Shown here piece after piece: positions 17,456 to 25,493 of a stretch of 64,000 nucleotides of DNA. The notes below the pieces were generated by a model. It ran no database searches, had not been told where the DNA came from, and worked only from the letters and a program-made list of their open reading frames with translations. This DNA comes from Mangrovicoccus sp. HB161399. GTDB taxonomy: Bacteria; Pseudomonadota; Alphaproteobacteria; Rhodobacterales; Rhodobacteraceae. The translations under genes were made by a program, and so were the position numbers. The number at the start of each line of letters is the position of its first letter. The stretch's first letter is position 1. The DNA lies in NCBI RefSeq assembly GCF_013184745.1, contig NZ_JAATVU010000013.1, forward strand, positions 1 through 64,000. The letters run 5' to 3'.

Positions 17456-18561
17456 CAGGCAGGCTCGGTCACGGCGCCGAGGCTGGCCGAGATGGCGGCA
17501 CGGTCGAGCCCGGAAAGGCCGATCACCACCAGCCGCGTGGCACGGTCCTCGCCTGCCGCGAAGGGCCGGTCGAAATGGGTGTCGATGCGCGGGCCGACCG
17601 CCTGCAGCACCAGACGCATCGGCTTCGCCTTCACTGCCGCGAAACCCTTCACGCGCAGCAGGTCATGCGCCGCAATCGCACCGGCGACACGGGCCTCCAG
17701 CGATTTCGCGTCGGCAATCTCGGGCAGCTCGACGACGAAGCTCTCGAACTCGTCATGGCCATGGTCGTGATGGTGGTGGTGATCGTGATCGCCGTGATCG
17801 TGATCCCCGTGATCATGGTCATCGCCATCATGGTGGTGATGATGGTGATGCAGCTCGTGGCGCGCCTCCATGTCGTCCTCGGCCCCCATGTCGAGGCCGA
17901 GAAGCACCGCCGGATCCACCGCGCCCTTGCGGGTCGGGATCACCTGCACGCCCTTGCGGACACGGTCATGGACGCTGGCAACCACGGCCTCGGCATCGTC
18001 CATCAGATCGGACTTGTTGACCAGCACCATGTCAGCGCAGGCCAGCTGGTCGGCGAACAGCTCCGAAAGCGGCGTCTCGTGGTCCAGCCCCTCGTCCTGC
18101 GCGCGCTGGCGGTCGACGGCTGCCTCGTCGGCGGCAAAACGGCCCTCGGACAGCGCCGGGCCGTCGACCACGGTCACCACGCCGTCAACGGTGACGCGGG
18201 TGCGGATCGCGGGCCACTGGAAGGCACGGACCAGCGGCTGCGGCAGCGCCAGGCCGGAGGTCTCGATGACGATATGGTCGGGCGCGGGCTCGCGCGCCAG
18301 CAGGCCTTCGATGGCTGGGACGAAATCCTCGGCCACGGTGCAGCAGATGCAGCCGTTCGACAGCTCGATCACGTCATCCTCGGCGCAGCCCTCGATGCCG
18401 CAGCCCTTCAGGATGCCGCCATCGACGCCCAGATCGCCGAATTCGTTGATCACCAGCGCGATCCGCTTGCCGCCTGCATTCTCGATGAGATGGCGGATCA
18501 GCGTGGTCTTGCCGGCCCCGAGAAAGCCGGTGACGACGGTCGCGGGAATCTTCTGGGCCAT
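17455..18561 (-). CDS. cobW: CobW family GTPase (cobalamin biosynthesis metallochaperone)
   Basis: A 368-residue G3E GTPase thought to deliver cobalt to CobN. The P-loop GFLGAGKTTL lies near residue 12, the metal site is NGCICCT near residue 70, and the nucleotide-binding NKSD is present. A strongly His/Asp-rich segment (about residues 235-275, repeats of HDH and GDHDH) lies before the C-terminal CobW domain and is expected to bind metal. The gene sits directly before cobN, which it presumably serves. A 50-bp gap separates it from cobK. Confidence 0.95.
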   Translation of the reverse strand: MAQKIPATVVTGFLGAGKTTLIRHLIENAGGKRIALVINEFGDLGVDGGILKGCGIEGCAEDDVIELSNGCICCTVAEDFVPAIEGLLAREPAPDHIVIETSGLALPQPLVRAFQWPAIRTRVTVDGVVTVVDGPALSEGRFAADEAAVDRQRAQDEGLDHETPLSELFADQLACADMVLVNKSDLMDDAEAVVASVHDRVRKGVQVIPTRKGAVDPAVLLGLDMGAEDDMEARHELHHHHHHHDGDDHDHGDHDHGDHDHHHHHDHGHDEFESFVVELPEIADAKSLEARVAGAIAAHDLLRVKGFAAVKAKPMRLVLQAVGPRIDTHFDRPFAAGEDRATRLVVIGLSGLDRAAISASLGAVTEPA

Positions 18562-18612
18562 GGGGGTCTCCTTCTAAGGTCCGGGGCATTTGCCGGGCTG
18601 GGGGGAGGCGTG

Positions 18613-19323
18613 TCAAGCAAGCCCTTCGATCCAGTCCAGCACCGCTCCGGGCGCCGCGAAGAGCCGCCCCGGCGGCAGCACGGGGCGTGCCACCATCAGC
18701 ACCGGGAGCCCCAGATCGCGCGCGGCATCGAGCTTGGCCCGCGCCGGTCCGCCGGAATTCTTCGCCACCAGATGGGTGATGCCGAGCCTGCGGAACAGCG
18801 CGCGTTCGGCGGCCCGATCCCCGGGCCGGGCGACCAGCGCCTCGACATGGGCAGGCAGCTCCCGCGGCGCGGTCATCTGGCGCAGCACCAGTCGGCAGTC
18901 GCGCCGCGCCGCGAAGGCACCGAGCGAGCCCGCCCCGATCGCCAGGAAGGCCCGCGCGCCCGGAGGCAGCGCGGCGGCGGCCGCGGCCAGATCGGAAAGC
19001 TCCAGCCAGTCCTCGTCCGGACCGGGCAGCCAGGGCGGCCGCTTCAGCATCGCATGCGGCACGTCAGCGGCCGTCGCGGCACGGGCCGCGTGGCGCGGCA
19101 TGGCAGCGGCAAAGGGATGTGTCGCATCGACCAGCCCGGCGGTGCCCCGCGCGGACAGGTACCGCACCAGCCCCTCGGCGCCGCCGAAACCGCCCGTGCG
19201 GACTGGCAGCGGATAGTCCGTGCCCGGCACCAGCCCGGCCAGCGAAACCTCCGCATCGATGCCGCGATCGGCACATAGCCCGGCCAGCAGGCGGGCCTCC
19301 GTCGTGCCGGCGAGGATCAGCAC
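18613..19323 (-). CDS. cobK: Precorrin-6A reductase
   Basis: NADPH-dependent reduction of the precorrin-6 macrocycle. The 236 residues begin VLILAGTTEARLLAG, with the GTxEar nucleotide motif, and contain VDATHPFAA and VAKNSGG, both typical of CobK/CbiJ. I chose GTG 19323. The sequence upstream in the same frame encodes a dispersed palindromic repeat rather than protein, and that repeat provides the GGAGG ribosome site 5 nt before the GTG. Confidence 0.88.
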   Translation of the reverse strand: MLILAGTTEARLLAGLCADRGIDAEVSLAGLVPGTDYPLPVRTGGFGGAEGLVRYLSARGTAGLVDATHPFAAAMPRHAARAATAADVPHAMLKRPPWLPGPDEDWLELSDLAAAAAALPPGARAFLAIGAGSLGAFAARRDCRLVLRQMTAPRELPAHVEALVARPGDRAAERALFRRLGITHLVAKNSGGPARAKLDAARDLGLPVLMVARPVLPPGRLFAAPGAVLDWIEGLA

Positions 19324-19331
19324 GCGGCCCT

Positions 19332-19370
19332 CCCCTCTCCCCGCGGGGAGAGGGGCCGGGGGTGAGGGGA
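19332..19370. repeat. Dispersed GC-rich palindromic repeat at the cobK start
   Basis: Positions 19332-19355 form a perfect 24-bp palindrome (CCCCTCTCCCCG and its complement), followed by CCGGGGGTGAGGGGAA. The pattern resembles a dispersed repeat I recall from other GC-rich bacteria. Here it fills the 53-bp gap between cbiD and cobK. Confidence 0.6.
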
Positions 19371-19376
19371 AAACGC

Positions 19377-20387
19377 TCACCGCGCCTCGGCGAGGATGGC
19401 CCCCGCGCGGTCCACCAGCAGCACATCCACCCGGCACCGCGGCCCGGCAAGGCGCTGCGCCGCCTCCCGCGCTGCCCCGGCCACCAGCGCAGCCAGCGGC
19501 GGATGCAGGCTCAGCGCCTCCAGCGCCGTGTTGCAGCGTGCAAGCTCCGGCCGCCCGGCCAGGCGGGCAAGCGCCGCGAAATCCACCTGGCTGCGCGAGG
19601 AATGCAGGTCGATGGCGCCCTGCGCCAGCTTCGCCAGCTTGCCGATCCCGCCCGCGACCGTCACCCGCGCCACCGGATGGCGCGCCAGGTATTTCAGCAT
19701 CCCGCCTGCGAAATCCCCCATGTCGAGCATGGCATGCTCCGGCAGGCCGAAATGTGCCTGCGCCGCCCTTTCCGAGGTCGCCCCGGTGGCGCCCGCGACA
19801 TGGGAGAGCCCCGCCGCGCGCGCCACGTCAACGCCGCGATGGATCGAGGCGATCCAGGCCGAGCAGCTGAACGGACGCACGATGCCAGTCGTGCCCAGCA
19901 CCGACAGCCCGCCGGTGATCCCCAGGCGCGGGTTCCAGGTCTTGGCCGCGATCTCCGCCCCGCCGGGGATGGAGACCGTCACCTCCCAGCCGCCCGGGCC
20001 GAGCGCCTTGGCGATCATCTCGCGCGGCACCGGGTTGATCGCGGGCTCGCCGGGCGGGATCGGCAGGCCGGGCTTCGTCACCGTGCCGACGCCCTCGCCC
20101 GCGAGGAACCGCACGCCCGCGCCGCCGATCTGGCGCACCCGGGTCCGCACGGTCACGCCATGGGTCACATCCGGGTCGTCGCCCGCATCCTTGATCACGC
20201 CCGCCTCGGCCCAGTCGCCGCCCTCGCGCCGCTCTGCCAGCGCGAAGCGGACCACCTGTCCGCGCGGCAGGACAATCTCGACCGGGTCCTGCCACCGCCC
20301 CGACCTCAGCCACCCTGCCGCCGCCGCCGCTGCCGCGGTGGCGCAGGCGCCGGTGGTGAAGCCGGTGCGGAGCGGCGTCTCGGCCAT
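19377..20387 (-). CDS. cbiD: Cobalt-precorrin-5B C1-methyltransferase
   Basis: SAM-dependent methylation at C1 of the corrin ring. The 336 residues carry the CbiD start RTGFTTGACATAA, then GGTGIVRPFS-like TTGIVRPFSCSAW and the AGGIGKLAKLAQG block. CbiD belongs to the set first known from the anaerobic route and has no counterpart in the classic aerobic enzymes. The ATG abuts the cobM stop with no gap. Confidence 0.93.
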   Translation of the reverse strand: MAETPLRTGFTTGACATAAAAAAAGWLRSGRWQDPVEIVLPRGQVVRFALAERREGGDWAEAGVIKDAGDDPDVTHGVTVRTRVRQIGGAGVRFLAGEGVGTVTKPGLPIPPGEPAINPVPREMIAKALGPGGWEVTVSIPGGAEIAAKTWNPRLGITGGLSVLGTTGIVRPFSCSAWIASIHRGVDVARAAGLSHVAGATGATSERAAQAHFGLPEHAMLDMGDFAGGMLKYLARHPVARVTVAGGIGKLAKLAQGAIDLHSSRSQVDFAALARLAGRPELARCNTALEALSLHPPLAALVAGAAREAAQRLAGPRCRVDVLLVDRAGAILAEAR

Positions 20388-21152
20388 TCAGGCCTTCTCC
20401 ACCTTCCGCAGCACATGCGGCTTGGCGGAGTCGTAGAGCGCGCTGTCCGGGAAGTCGGTCTCCTCGAAGACCCGGCCGACGAAGACCAGCGCGGTGCGCG
20501 TCAGCTTCGCCGCGCGGACCTTGGACCGGATGTCCGACAGGGTGCCGCGCAGGAACGCCTGGTCCGGCCATCCGACGCGGTAGGCGACGACCACCGGGCA
20601 GTCCGCGCCGTAGAGAGGCGCCAGTTCCCGCTCGATATGCAGCAGGTTGCGGATCGACAGATGGATGGCCAGCGTGGCGCGGGACTGCCCCAGCGTCGCC
20701 AGATCCTCGTGCTCGGGCATGCCGGTCGACTGCATCGAGGTGCGCGTCAGGATCACCGTCTGCGCCTGTTCGGGAACGGTCAGTTCCTGCCCCATCGCCG
20801 CCGCCGCCGCGGCATAGGCGGGCACGCCCGGGACGATCTCGAAGGGGATGCCTTCGGCGCGCAGCCGCCGGATCTGCTCGGCAATCGCGCCGTAGAGCGA
20901 CGGATCGCCGGAATGCACCCGCGCCACATCCTCGCCACGCGCATGCGCCGCGACGATCTCGGCCATGATCTCGTCGAGATGCATCGGCGCGGTGTCCATC
21001 ACCTTCGCGCCTTCGGGCGCGCCCGCGACAACGGCGGGCGGCACCAGCGAGCCGGCATAGAGGCAGACCGGGCAGGAGGCGATGAGCCGCTGGCCCTTGA
21101 CTGTGATCAGGTCGGGATCGCCCGGCCCCGCGCCGATGAAATAGACGGTCAT
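20388..21152 (-). CDS. cobM: Precorrin-4 C11-methyltransferase
   Basis: SAM-dependent methylation at C11 of precorrin-4. The 254-residue protein has the tetrapyrrole methylase pattern: FIGAGPGDPDLITVKG at the N-terminus, HSGDPSLYGAI and VPGVPAYAAAAA in the middle. The start overlaps the end of the cbiG-cobJ gene by 4 bp (ATGA). Confidence 0.93.
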   Translation of the reverse strand: MTVYFIGAGPGDPDLITVKGQRLIASCPVCLYAGSLVPPAVVAGAPEGAKVMDTAPMHLDEIMAEIVAAHARGEDVARVHSGDPSLYGAIAEQIRRLRAEGIPFEIVPGVPAYAAAAAAMGQELTVPEQAQTVILTRTSMQSTGMPEHEDLATLGQSRATLAIHLSIRNLLHIERELAPLYGADCPVVVAYRVGWPDQAFLRGTLSDIRSKVRAAKLTRTALVFVGRVFEETDFPDSALYDSAKPHVLRKVEKA

Positions 21153-22948
21153 GCCGTTGCCTCCTCGAGTTTCTTCGCATAGCCGCGCGGCGTGTAGAGC
21201 CAGTGCCCGTCCGCCCCCTTGGAGCGGTCGCCCGACAGGACAGCGCGGCTGGTCGATGCGCCGACCAGGACGACGGTCAGCATGTCGACCTCGTCGACCT
21301 GCAGATCGGCGAGGCGGCGCAGCCGCAGGCTTTCGTCCGGCCGTCCCAGATGCGAGGCCAGCAGGACCGGCGTGTCGGCGGGACGGTGCAGCAGCAGCAT
21401 GTCGCGCGCCTCGGCCAGCAGCGTCCGGCGCCGCATCGAGACAGGGTTGTAGAAGGCGATGACGAAATCGCCCTCGGCCGCGGCCTTGATCCGCTTGGTG
21501 ATCGCCGCTCGGGGCGTCAGCAAGTCCGACAGCGAGATCGTGCAGAAGTCATGGCCCAGAAGCGCCCCGGCGCGGGCCGAGGCCGCCTGCAGCGCCGAAA
21601 CGCCGGGGCAGTTCACCACCTCGACCCGGCGCGCCGCGGCCGAGACGCCATGCGCGCTTTCGGGCCGGTCGAGCAGCTCCATCACCAGCGCGCCCATCGC
21701 GTAGATGCCGGCATCGCCCGAACAGACCAGCGCCACGCGGCGGCCCTTTGCGGCTTCCTCCAGCGCGAAGCGGCAGCGGTCCTCCTCGCCGCCCAGCGGG
21801 AAATCGGCGCGGGCCTTGCCCTTCGCCAGCGGACCCAACAGGTCGATATAGAGCCCGTAGCCGACCAGCAGCTCGGCCTCGGCGATGGCCCGCGACGCCT
21901 CCGGCGTGCGCCAGGACGCCTGCCCCGGGCCGATGCCGACCACGGCCAGCGCGCCGCGCGGGCAGCCCTCCTCACCCGCGCCGAGCCACGCGAGCGCGCA
22001 GGTGGCATTGGCGCTTTTCGCCTTCTCCACCGCCAGAGTTCCGCCCTCGCCGGCTGCCGCCAGCGCCGCGCCCTCGGACACGCCGTGGCATCCGACCTCG
22101 GCAAAGACCACATCGGACGGATTGGCCAGCCGCGGGGTCTCGGCCTCCAGCCGCGCCGCCGGGAAGAACCGTGCAGGCACGCCAAGATGGGCCGCCAGCG
22201 CATGCACCGCCGCCTCGTCGGATTTCACGTCGATCGAGGCGACGGAAGCCACCTGCCCCTGCGACAGCCCCGCCTGGGCCAGCGTCTCCGCGCAAAGCGC
22301 GATCAGCTCGGCGGGATCGCAGCCGCGGGCGCAGCCGACGCCCAGCACCAGGCCCTGGCGGCGCCAGACCAGCGGCTCGGTGCCCGGCACGCGCAGCACC
22401 ACGGTGTCGCCGCCGCCCGGCTCGGCCAGCACGCGGCCATCCTCGACCAGCGGTTCCAGCCAGTCGGCGCGGCCCGCCAGTTCGCCCTGCGCACCGGAAA
22501 GCAGCGCCGCGGCACAGGCCTTGGCATCGGCGGGGTTGTCCAGAACCCAGCCTGCGGGCGGCTCGTCCAGCGCCACGCCCAGGCGGACATCGCCGCCGGT
22601 GGTCAGCGCCGCCCGGATCCCGAGACAGTCGGCGATGCGCGCGGCCAGCTGGTTCGCGCCGTGGTGCCCGCCGATCAGCGGCACCGCGGCGGAGCCGTCC
22701 TCGGCCACGGCCACGACCGGGGCGTCGGACCACTTGTCGGCCAGGAACGGCGCCAGCGCGCGGATCACGATGCCCGCGGCGCAGATCGCGACGACCGGCC
22801 TGCCCGCAAGGAACTCCGCGGCGATGGCGCCGGGCACGTCCTTGCCCAGGTCGGCGCGGGCCAGATGCGGCCAGCCGAGGCGCGCGGCAAGGCGGTCTCC
22901 CAGCTCGGCACCGCCTTGGGTGAGGCTGAGGATGACGGGCTCAGACAT
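21149..22948 (-). CDS. cbiG-cobJ: Fused cobalt-precorrin-5A hydrolase and precorrin-3B C17-methyltransferase (CbiG-CobJ)
   Basis: A 599-residue fusion. Residues about 1-320 are CbiG (N-terminal ICAAGIVIRALAPFL and IGGHHGANQLA; C-terminal VLGVGCARGCDPAEL), which opens the delta-lactone and releases acetaldehyde. Residues about 335-599 are CobJ/CbiH (VVGIGPGQASWRTPEA, GYGLYIDL, CSGDAGIYAMG), the ring-contracting C17-methyltransferase. ATG 22948 is chosen because AAAGG lies 6 nt upstream; an ATG 6 bp earlier is possible. It overlaps the end of cobI. Confidence 0.92.
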   Translation of the reverse strand: MSEPVILSLTQGGAELGDRLAARLGWPHLARADLGKDVPGAIAAEFLAGRPVVAICAAGIVIRALAPFLADKWSDAPVVAVAEDGSAAVPLIGGHHGANQLAARIADCLGIRAALTTGGDVRLGVALDEPPAGWVLDNPADAKACAAALLSGAQGELAGRADWLEPLVEDGRVLAEPGGGDTVVLRVPGTEPLVWRRQGLVLGVGCARGCDPAELIALCAETLAQAGLSQGQVASVASIDVKSDEAAVHALAAHLGVPARFFPAARLEAETPRLANPSDVVFAEVGCHGVSEGAALAAAGEGGTLAVEKAKSANATCALAWLGAGEEGCPRGALAVVGIGPGQASWRTPEASRAIAEAELLVGYGLYIDLLGPLAKGKARADFPLGGEEDRCRFALEEAAKGRRVALVCSGDAGIYAMGALVMELLDRPESAHGVSAAARRVEVVNCPGVSALQAASARAGALLGHDFCTISLSDLLTPRAAITKRIKAAAEGDFVIAFYNPVSMRRRTLLAEARDMLLLHRPADTPVLLASHLGRPDESLRLRRLADLQVDEVDMLTVVLVGASTSRAVLSGDRSKGADGHWLYTPRGYAKKLEEATA

Positions 22949-23639
22949 GGGCATCCTTTCCCGGAATGAGGATCATGGAGAAATACGGCACCGCATCGGG
23001 CGCCTCGGACAGCGGGCAGACCTGCTGGTCCGGCAGGGAGGCATGCTGCACCAGCACCGCGCGCCCGGTCAGGCCGAGCGCGTCGATCACCGCGCGAGCC
23101 TTGGGGAAATGGCGGCCGAGCTTCATCAGCACGGCGGCATCCGTGGCGGAGAGCCGGTCGCGCAGGGTTTCCTCGGGCAGCGTCGCGGGCAGCACGGTCA
23201 GCACGTCGGCGCGGGCGCAGAGGGCGCGGGCGGCACCGGCCGCAGACGCGCCGAGCGACGAGACGCCGGGCGTGATCTCGGCGGGGAAGCGGTCCGCGAG
23301 GCGCGAAAAGAGATACATGAAGGAGCCGTAGAAGAACGGGTCGCCCTCGCAGAGCACCACCACGTCCTCGCCCGCCTCCAAGATCGCGGCCAGCTCGGCG
23401 GCGGCGCGGTCATAGACCTCCTGCGCCGGAAAGCGCTCGGCCCGCATCGGGATGACGATGGGGATCTCGCGCACGCCCGCAGGCAGGTACTGCGCCACGA
23501 TGCGCCGCGCGAAGCTGTCGCCGCTGTCGGGCGCGGGATAGGCGATGGCGCTTGCGCCGGCGATCAGCCGGTGCGCCTTCAGCGTCAGCAGCTCGGGATC
23601 GCCGGGGCCGACGCCCACGCCATGCAGGGTACCGGTCAT
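22941..23639 (-). CDS. cobI: Precorrin-2 C20-methyltransferase
   Basis: SAM-dependent methylation at C20 of precorrin-2, the first committed step here. The 232-residue protein starts MTGTLHGVGVGPGDPELLTL and has CEGDPFFYGSFMYLF and TPGVSSLGASAA, all standard for CobI/CbiL. The ATG overlaps the cobL stop (ATGA), so cobI is coupled to cobL. A longer frame upstream is just the other reading of cobL. Confidence 0.94.
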   Translation of the reverse strand: MTGTLHGVGVGPGDPELLTLKAHRLIAGASAIAYPAPDSGDSFARRIVAQYLPAGVREIPIVIPMRAERFPAQEVYDRAAAELAAILEAGEDVVVLCEGDPFFYGSFMYLFSRLADRFPAEITPGVSSLGASAAGAARALCARADVLTVLPATLPEETLRDRLSATDAAVLMKLGRHFPKARAVIDALGLTGRAVLVQHASLPDQQVCPLSEAPDAVPYFSMILIPGKDAHV

Positions 23640-24832
23640 AGGGTCAGGCTCCACTGGGTGACGGGCATGGCGGGCTTCCAGCCGCGGAACGGCCCGACCG
23701 GTTCGGCGCGGGCGACCGAGATGCGGCGCAGCGTGCCGCCGTGGCGGGCATGGAGCTCGAGCAGCAGCGCCTCGGATTCCAGCGTCACCGCATTGGCGAC
23801 GAGGCGGCCGTAGGGCTTCAGCGCGGCAAGCGAGGCCTCGACCGCCGCCCCGGACAGGCCGCCGCCGATGAAGACGGCATCGGGCGCGGGCAGATCCGCC
23901 AGCGCCTCGGGCGCCTTGCCCTCGACGATCTTCAGGCGCGGCGCGCCCAGCCGCGCGGCATTGGCGGCGGCCAGCGAGATGCGGGCAGGCAAGGGTTCGA
24001 TCCCGATCGCCTGCGCATCGCGGGCGGCGCGCATCCATTCGATGGCGACCGAGCCGCAGCCCAGCCCGATATCCCACAGCACCGCGCCGCGGCGGGGTGC
24101 GAGCGCGGAGAGCGTGACAGCGCGGATCTCCTGCTTGGTCATCTTGCCGTCATGGATGAAGGCATCGTCGGGCAGACCGGTCAGCGGCAGCGGCACGTGG
24201 TCCGGCGCGCTCCGGCAGTCGATGGCCAGCACATGCAGGTCGGGCGCGGTGCCCTCCCAGGCCTCGGCCGTGGCGTCGATGCGGGATTCCTCCGGACCGC
24301 CGAGATGGGCGAGCACCGACAGCCGCGAGGGGCCGAAGCCCGCGCGGAAGAGCAGATCCGCGATCTCCGCCGGGCTGCTGCCGTCCCGGGTCAGCACCAG
24401 CAGCCGCTGGCCCGGAGCGAGGAAGGGCAGGATCTGTTCCGCGGGGCGGCCATGGACCGTCAGGGTTTCCGCGTCGGCGAGGCCCCAGCCCATCCGCGCC
24501 GCCGCCCATTGGAAGGCGGACAGCTGCGGATGCAGGGTCAGCTCCTCCCGCGGGAAGGCCTTGAGGAAGCGGGTCCCGGCGGAGAACCAGATCGGGTCGC
24601 CGGTCACCAGCACCGCGACCGGGCGGCCGCGCATCGCGGCGATCTCGGCCTCGAGCGCGCTGAACGGGCTCGGCCATGCGCGGCGCTCCCCGCGCAGGCC
24701 GGGCGCCAGCGCGTGGTGGCGCGGCGCGCCATAGACCACCTCGGCCGTTTCCAGCCGGGTGCGGGCCGCGGGGGAGAGGCCCGGAAGCCCGTCCTCGCCG
24801 AGGCCGATGATGTCGAGCCAGGGGGCGGTCAT
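23636..24832 (-). CDS. cobL: Precorrin-6B C5,15-methyltransferase (decarboxylating)
   Basis: A bifunctional 398-residue enzyme. The N-terminal CbiE-like methylase (IIGLGEDGLPGLSPAA, VLVTGDPIWFSAG) acts at C5. The C-terminal CbiT-like Rossmann domain (HDGKMTKQEIRAV, LWDIGLGCGSVAIEWMR) methylates C15 and removes the C12 acetate carboxyl. The fusion is normal for CobL. It follows cobH with a 19-bp gap. Confidence 0.94.
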   Translation of the reverse strand: MTAPWLDIIGLGEDGLPGLSPAARTRLETAEVVYGAPRHHALAPGLRGERRAWPSPFSALEAEIAAMRGRPVAVLVTGDPIWFSAGTRFLKAFPREELTLHPQLSAFQWAAARMGWGLADAETLTVHGRPAEQILPFLAPGQRLLVLTRDGSSPAEIADLLFRAGFGPSRLSVLAHLGGPEESRIDATAEAWEGTAPDLHVLAIDCRSAPDHVPLPLTGLPDDAFIHDGKMTKQEIRAVTLSALAPRRGAVLWDIGLGCGSVAIEWMRAARDAQAIGIEPLPARISLAAANAARLGAPRLKIVEGKAPEALADLPAPDAVFIGGGLSGAAVEASLAALKPYGRLVANAVTLESEALLLELHARHGGTLRRISVARAEPVGPFRGWKPAMPVTQWSLTL

Positions 24833-24851
24833 CCTGCTGCCCTTCCCGAAC

Positions 24852-25493
24852 TCATGTGCCGTCGCCCTTCAGCCCGAGCAGCAGCGCGTTCACAGCCGCC
24901 GCCGCCATGGCCGAGCCGCCGCGGCGCCCGGGCAGCGTGGCGAAGGGAATGCCGTGCGGCAGGCGCGCCAGCGCCTCCTTCGACTCCGCCGCGCCGACGA
25001 AGCCGACCGGGAAGCCGAGGATCAGCGCCGGGCGCGGCCAGCCCTTCTCCAGCCCTTCGAGCAGATGGAAAAGCGCGGTCGGTGCATTGCCGATCGCCAC
25101 GACGGCGCCTTCGAGCGCGGGCTTCCAGTGCTCGGTCGCCGCCGCCGAGCGCGTGGTGCCGAGCGCGGCGGCCAGCGCCGGGGTCTCGGGGTCGTTGAGC
25201 GTGACGCGGGGCTGCACGCCCGGCGGCAGGGCGCGGGCGATGATTCCGCGCGCCACCATCTCGGCGTCGCAGAAGATCGGCTTGCCCGCGCGCAGCGCGG
25301 CGCGTCCCGCCGCCATGGCGCCCGGGCTGACGATCAGCTCGCCCCCGACCTCGACCATGCCGCAGGCATGGATGATGCGGATCGCCATGTCATGCGCTTC
25401 GGGATCGAGATGGTCGAGCCGTGCCTCGCGCGCGATGGCCGCGAAGCTCTCCGCGTAGATGCGGGCCGGGTCGCGCTCGTAGGCAAGGCTCAT
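24852..25493 (-). CDS. cobH: Precorrin-8X methylmutase
   Basis: Moves the methyl group from C11 to C12 to give hydrogenobyrinic acid. The 213-residue protein has the expected R-x-I-Y-A-ES start, the active-site His within IIHACGMVEV, and CDAEMVARGI. In the centre, GNAPTALFHLLE is the conserved CobH/CbiC motif. The start overlaps the cbiX stop by 4 bp (ATGA). Confidence 0.95.
   Translation of the reverse strand: MSLAYERDPARIYAESFAAIAREARLDHLDPEAHDMAIRIIHACGMVEVGGELIVSPGAMAAGRAALRAGKPIFCDAEMVARGIIARALPPGVQPRVTLNDPETPALAAALGTTRSAAATEHWKPALEGAVVAIGNAPTALFHLLEGLEKGWPRPALILGFPVGFVGAAESKEALARLPHGIPFATLPGRRGGSAMAAAAVNALLLGLKGDGT

Noticed and set aside
13709-17770. A 1353-codon open frame on the plus strand
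   Set aside because: It lies antisense to cobN and cobW, which match their families end to end. Long open antisense frames are expected at this GC content.
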